From assembly GCA_964019155.1 (NCBI GenBank), contig OZ025244.1, positions 4,796,184 through 4,860,183 on the forward strand: a DNA stretch of 64,000 nucleotides. Direction: 5' to 3'. Positions 61,101-64,000 of this stretch are shown here, in pieces; the first letter of the stretch is position 1; every line of letters begins with the position of its first letter. The notes beneath the pieces are model-generated. The model worked only from the letters and a program-made list of their open reading frames with translations. It was not told the origin of the DNA and made no database searches. The stretch is from Osedax fenrisi (Eukaryota; Annelida; Polychaeta; Sabellida; Siboglinidae). The position numbers and the translations under genes are program-made.

Positions 61101-64000
61101 TACCTCTCTCCCTCTCTATCTTTCCTTGAGTTAAACAATCACTATCTCTCTCCCTCTCTATGTTTCCTTGAGTTAAACAATCACTACCTCTCTCCCTCTC
61201 TATCTTTCCTTGAGTTAAACAATCACTACCTCTCTCCCTCTCTATGTGTCCTTGAGTTAAACAATCACTACCTCTCTTCCTCTCTATCATTCCTTGAGTT
61301 AAACAATCACTCCCTCTCTCCCTCTCTATCTTTCCTTGAGTTAAACAATCACTACCTCTCTCCCTCTCTATCTTTCCTTGAGTTAAACAATCACTTCCTC
61401 TCTCCCTCTCTATCTTTCCTTGAGTTAACAAGCACTACCTCTCTCCCTCTCTATGTGTCCTTGTGTTAAACAATCACTACCTCTCTCCCTCTCTATGTGT
61501 CCTTGAGTTAAACAATCACTACCTCTCTCCCTCTCTATCTTTCCTTGAGTTAAACAATCACTCCTTCTCTCCCTCTCTATCTTTCCTTGAGTTAAACAAT
61601 CACTATCTCTCTCCCTCTCTATGTTTCCTTGAGTTAAACAATCACTACCTCTCTCCCTCTCTATCTTTCCTTGAGTTAAACAATCACTACCTCTCTCCCT
61701 CTCTATGTGTCCTTGAGTTAAACAATCACTACCTCTTTCCCTCTCTATATGTCCTTGAGTTAACAATCACTACCTCTCTCCCTCTCTATGTGTCCTTGAG
61801 TTAACAATCACTACCTCTCTCCCTCTCTATGTGTCCTTGAGTTAACAATCACTACCTCTCTCCCTCTCTATCTTTCCTTGAGTTAACAATAACTACCTCT
61901 CTCCCTCTCTATGTGTCCTTGAGTTAACAATCACTACCTCTCTCCCTCTCTATGTGTCCTTGAGTTAACAATCACTACCTCTCTCCCTCTCTATATTTCC
62001 TTGAGTTAACAATAACTACCTCTCTCCCTCTCTATGTTTCCTTGAGTTAACAATCACTACCTCTCTCCCTCTCTATGTATCCTTGAGTTAACAATCACTA
62101 CCTCTCTCCCTCTCTATGTTTCCTTGAGTTAACAATCACTACCTCTCTCCCTCTCTATCTTTCCTTGAGTTAACAATCGCTACCTCTCTCCCTCTCTATC
62201 TTTCCTTGAGTTAAACAATCACTCCCTCTCTCCCTCTCTATGTGTCCTTGAGTTAACAATCACTACCTCTCTCCCTCTATATGTGTCCTTGAGTTAAACA
62301 ATCACTACCTCTCTCCCTCTCTATCTTTCCTTGAGTTAACAATCACTACCTCTCTCCCTCTCTATGTGTCCTTGAGTTAACAATCACTACCTCTCTCCCT
62401 CTCTATCTTTCCTTGAGTTAAACAATCACTCCCTCTCTCCCTCTCTATATTTCCTTGAGTTAACAATAACTACCTCTCTCCCTCTCTATGTGTCCTTGAG
62501 TTAACAATCACTACCTCTCTCCCTCTCTATGTATCCTTGAGTTAACAATCACTACCTCTCTCCCTCTCTATGTTTCCTTGAGTTAACAATCACTACCTCT
62601 CTCACTCTCTATCTTTCCTTGAGTTAACAATCGCTACCTCTCTCCCTCTCTATCTTTCCTTGAGTTAAACAATCACTCCCTCTCTCCCTCTCTATGTGTC
62701 CTTGAGTTAACAATCACTACCTCTCTCCCTCTCTATGTGTCCTTGAGTTAAACAATCACTACCTCTCTCCCTCTCTATCTTTCCTTGAGTTAACAATCAC
62801 TACCTCTCTCCCTCTCTATCTTTCCTTGAGTTAAACAATCACTACCTCTCTCCCTCTCTATGTGTCCTTGAGTTAAACAATCACTTCCTCTCTCCCTCTC
62901 TATCTTTCCTTGAGTTAACAAGCACTACCTCTCTCCCTCTCTATGTGTCCTTGTGTTAAACAATCACTACCTCTCTCCCTCTCTATGTGTCCTTGAGTTA
63001 AACAATCACTACCTCTCTCCCTCTCTATCTTTCCTTGAGTTAAACAATCACTCCTTCTCTCCCTCTCTATCTTTCCTTGAGTTAAACAATCACTATCTCT
63101 CTCCCTCTCTATGTTTCCTTGAGTTAAACAATCACTACCTCTCTCCCTCTCTATCTTTCCTTGAGTTAAACAATCACTACCTCTCTCCCTCTCTATGTGT
63201 CCTTGAGTTAAACAATCACTACCTCTTTCCCTCTCTATATGTCCTTGAGTTAACAATCACTACCTCTCTCCCTCTCTATGTGTCCTTGAGTTAACAATCA
63301 CTACCTCTCTCCCTCTCTATGTGTCCTTGAGTTAACAATCACTACCTCTCTCCCTCTCTATCTTTCCTTGAGTTAACAATAACTACCTCTCTCCCTCTCT
63401 ATGTGTCCTTGAGTTAACAATCACTACCTCTCTCCCTCTCTATGTGTCCTTGAGTTAACAATCACTACCTCTCTCCCTCTCTATATTTCCTTGAGTTAAC
63501 AATAACTACCTCTCTCCCTCTCTATGTGTCCTTGAGTTAACAATCACTACCTCTCTCCCTCTCTATGTATCCTTGAGTTAACAATCACTACCTCTCTCCC
63601 TCTCTATGTTTCCTTGAGTTAACAATCACTACCTCTCTCCCTCTCTATCTTTCCTTGAGTTAACAATCGCTACCTCTCTCCCTCTCTATCTTTCCTTGAG
63701 TTAAACAATCACTCCCTCTCTCCCTCTCTATGTGTCCTTGAGTTAACAATCACTACCTCTCTCCCTCTCTATGTGTCCTTGAGTTAAACAATCAATACCT
63801 CTCTCCCTCTCTATCTTTCCTTGAGTTAACAATCACTACCTCTCTCCCTCTCTATGTGTCCTTGAGTTAACAATCACTACCTCTCTCCCTCTCTATCTTT
63901 CCTTGAGTTAAACAATCACTCCCTCTCTCCCTCTCTATATTTCCTTGAGTTAACAATAACTACCTCTCTCCCTCTCTATGTGTCCTTGAGTTAACAATCA
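46140..64000 (+). repeat. Segmental higher-order copies (1.5-5.4 kb) in the minisatellite
   Basis: The marker AACAAGCACTACC occurs near 46911, 47943, 48321, 49941, 50401, 52059, 52437, 54305, 56063, 57886, 59671, 61429 and 62919. The same ordered 342-bp run of eight 42-bp units starts at 48317, 50398, 52434, 56059, 61425 and 62915. Longer matches have constant offsets: 53.8-54.9 kb to 57.4-58.5 kb (3,581 bp), 57.9-58.5 to 59.7-60.3 kb (1,785 bp), 54.95-56.4 to 60.3-61.8 kb (5,366 bp = 3,581 + 1,785) and 61.4-61.8 to 62.9-63.3 kb (1,490 bp). Confidence 0.85.

Larger units (their letters stand above)
34116..64000 (+). repeat. Giant 41/42-bp minisatellite, about 29.9 kb, running off the window
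   Basis: About 700 head-to-tail units with no interruption by unrelated DNA. A typical unit is CTCTCTCCCTCTCTATGTTT followed by CCTTGAGTTAAACAATCACT and AC. Units of 41 bp lack one A (GTTAAC instead of GTTAAAC). Main variant positions: TATGTTTCC, TATGTGTCC, TATCTTTCC or TATCATTCC; TTGAG or TTGTG; CACTACC, CACTTCC or CACTCCC; CTCCC or TTCCT. The plus strand is strongly pyrimidine-rich. The 42-bp period equals 14 codons, so stretches of pure 42-bp units are open on both strands (LNNHYLSPSLCFLE and QGNIERERGSDCLT). These frames break wherever a 41-bp unit occurs and are not genes. Confidence 0.98.

Noticed and set aside
34147..63294. Many ORFs of 60-225 codons on both strands encoding LNNHYLSPSLC or QGNIERERGSDCLT repeats
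   Set aside because: They follow from the 42-bp repeat period (14 codons) and lie in the minisatellite. They occur on both strands at the same place and break whenever a 41-bp unit occurs.
34116..64000. CRISPR array
   Set aside because: Units adjoin directly with no unique spacers, and the neighbouring genes are spliced eukaryotic genes.
34116..64000. Telomeric or centromeric satellite
   Set aside because: No telomere motif; the array begins at a splice donor in a gene. Centromere identity cannot be inferred from sequence alone.

Overview
This is eukaryotic, almost certainly animal, nuclear DNA. It carries two spliced protein-coding genes with GT-AG introns. One is a ciliary axoneme gene (GAS8/DRC4) that matches its vertebrate counterpart exon after exon. 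The non-coding DNA is very AT-rich and full of (TA)n and (CA)n tracts, MITE-like inverted-repeat elements and one enormous minisatellite. I read it as an invertebrate genome but cannot name the phylum from sequence alone.

Layout. Positions 1-13,990 are gene-poor. First comes AT-rich sequence with TA microsatellites, a tRNA-like (SINE head) remnant near 1.9 kb, a 304-bp inverted-repeat element at 4.8-5.1 kb and a dense field of GTACA/TGTAC palindromic words (3.9-6.7 kb). CpG-rich islands without recognisable ORFs follow (6.8-7.6, 8.5-9.2, 10.0-10.9 kb), and then a 385-bp (CTA)n tract at 11.3 kb. Positions 13,997-25,592 on the minus strand hold GAS8/DRC4: twelve coding exons giving 485 residues, so essentially the whole protein, lacking only the start-codon exon, which must lie upstream (25.6-28.7 kb). 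Eleven junctions were resolved, and all but one are phase 0. Its introns hold a hAT-like MITE (19,431-20,303), a long AT cruciform and several local duplications.

Positions 28,756/28,789-34,109 on the plus strand hold the first four coding exons of a Nudix hydrolase most like the peroxisomal CoA diphosphatase NUDT7, divergently oriented from GAS8. Just upstream is an eight-unit, about 24.5-bp repeat built round the word TCAAGGTCA, an extended nuclear-receptor half-site. Introns 1 and 2 of the Nudix gene each contain a clean inverted-repeat element: 29,027-29,671 with TTAA ends, and 30,535-31,649 with TA ends.

From about 34,116 to the right edge (almost 29.9 kb, about 700 units) the window is one uninterrupted 41/42-bp minisatellite. 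It starts within 10 bp of the exon-4 splice donor. If the remaining Nudix exons exist, the array therefore lies inside an intron at least 29.9 kb long. The array shows nested higher-order structure: composite short units at its left edge, a 369-bp multimer near 44-46 kb and 1.5-5.4 kb segmental copies from 46 kb to the end. Each unit read in the sense direction resembles a 3' splice site (TCACTAC, a 25-nt pyrimidine-rich run, then TTGAG). This is the most unusual feature of the window. The long ORFs in the array on both strands follow from the 42-bp (14-codon) period and are not genes.
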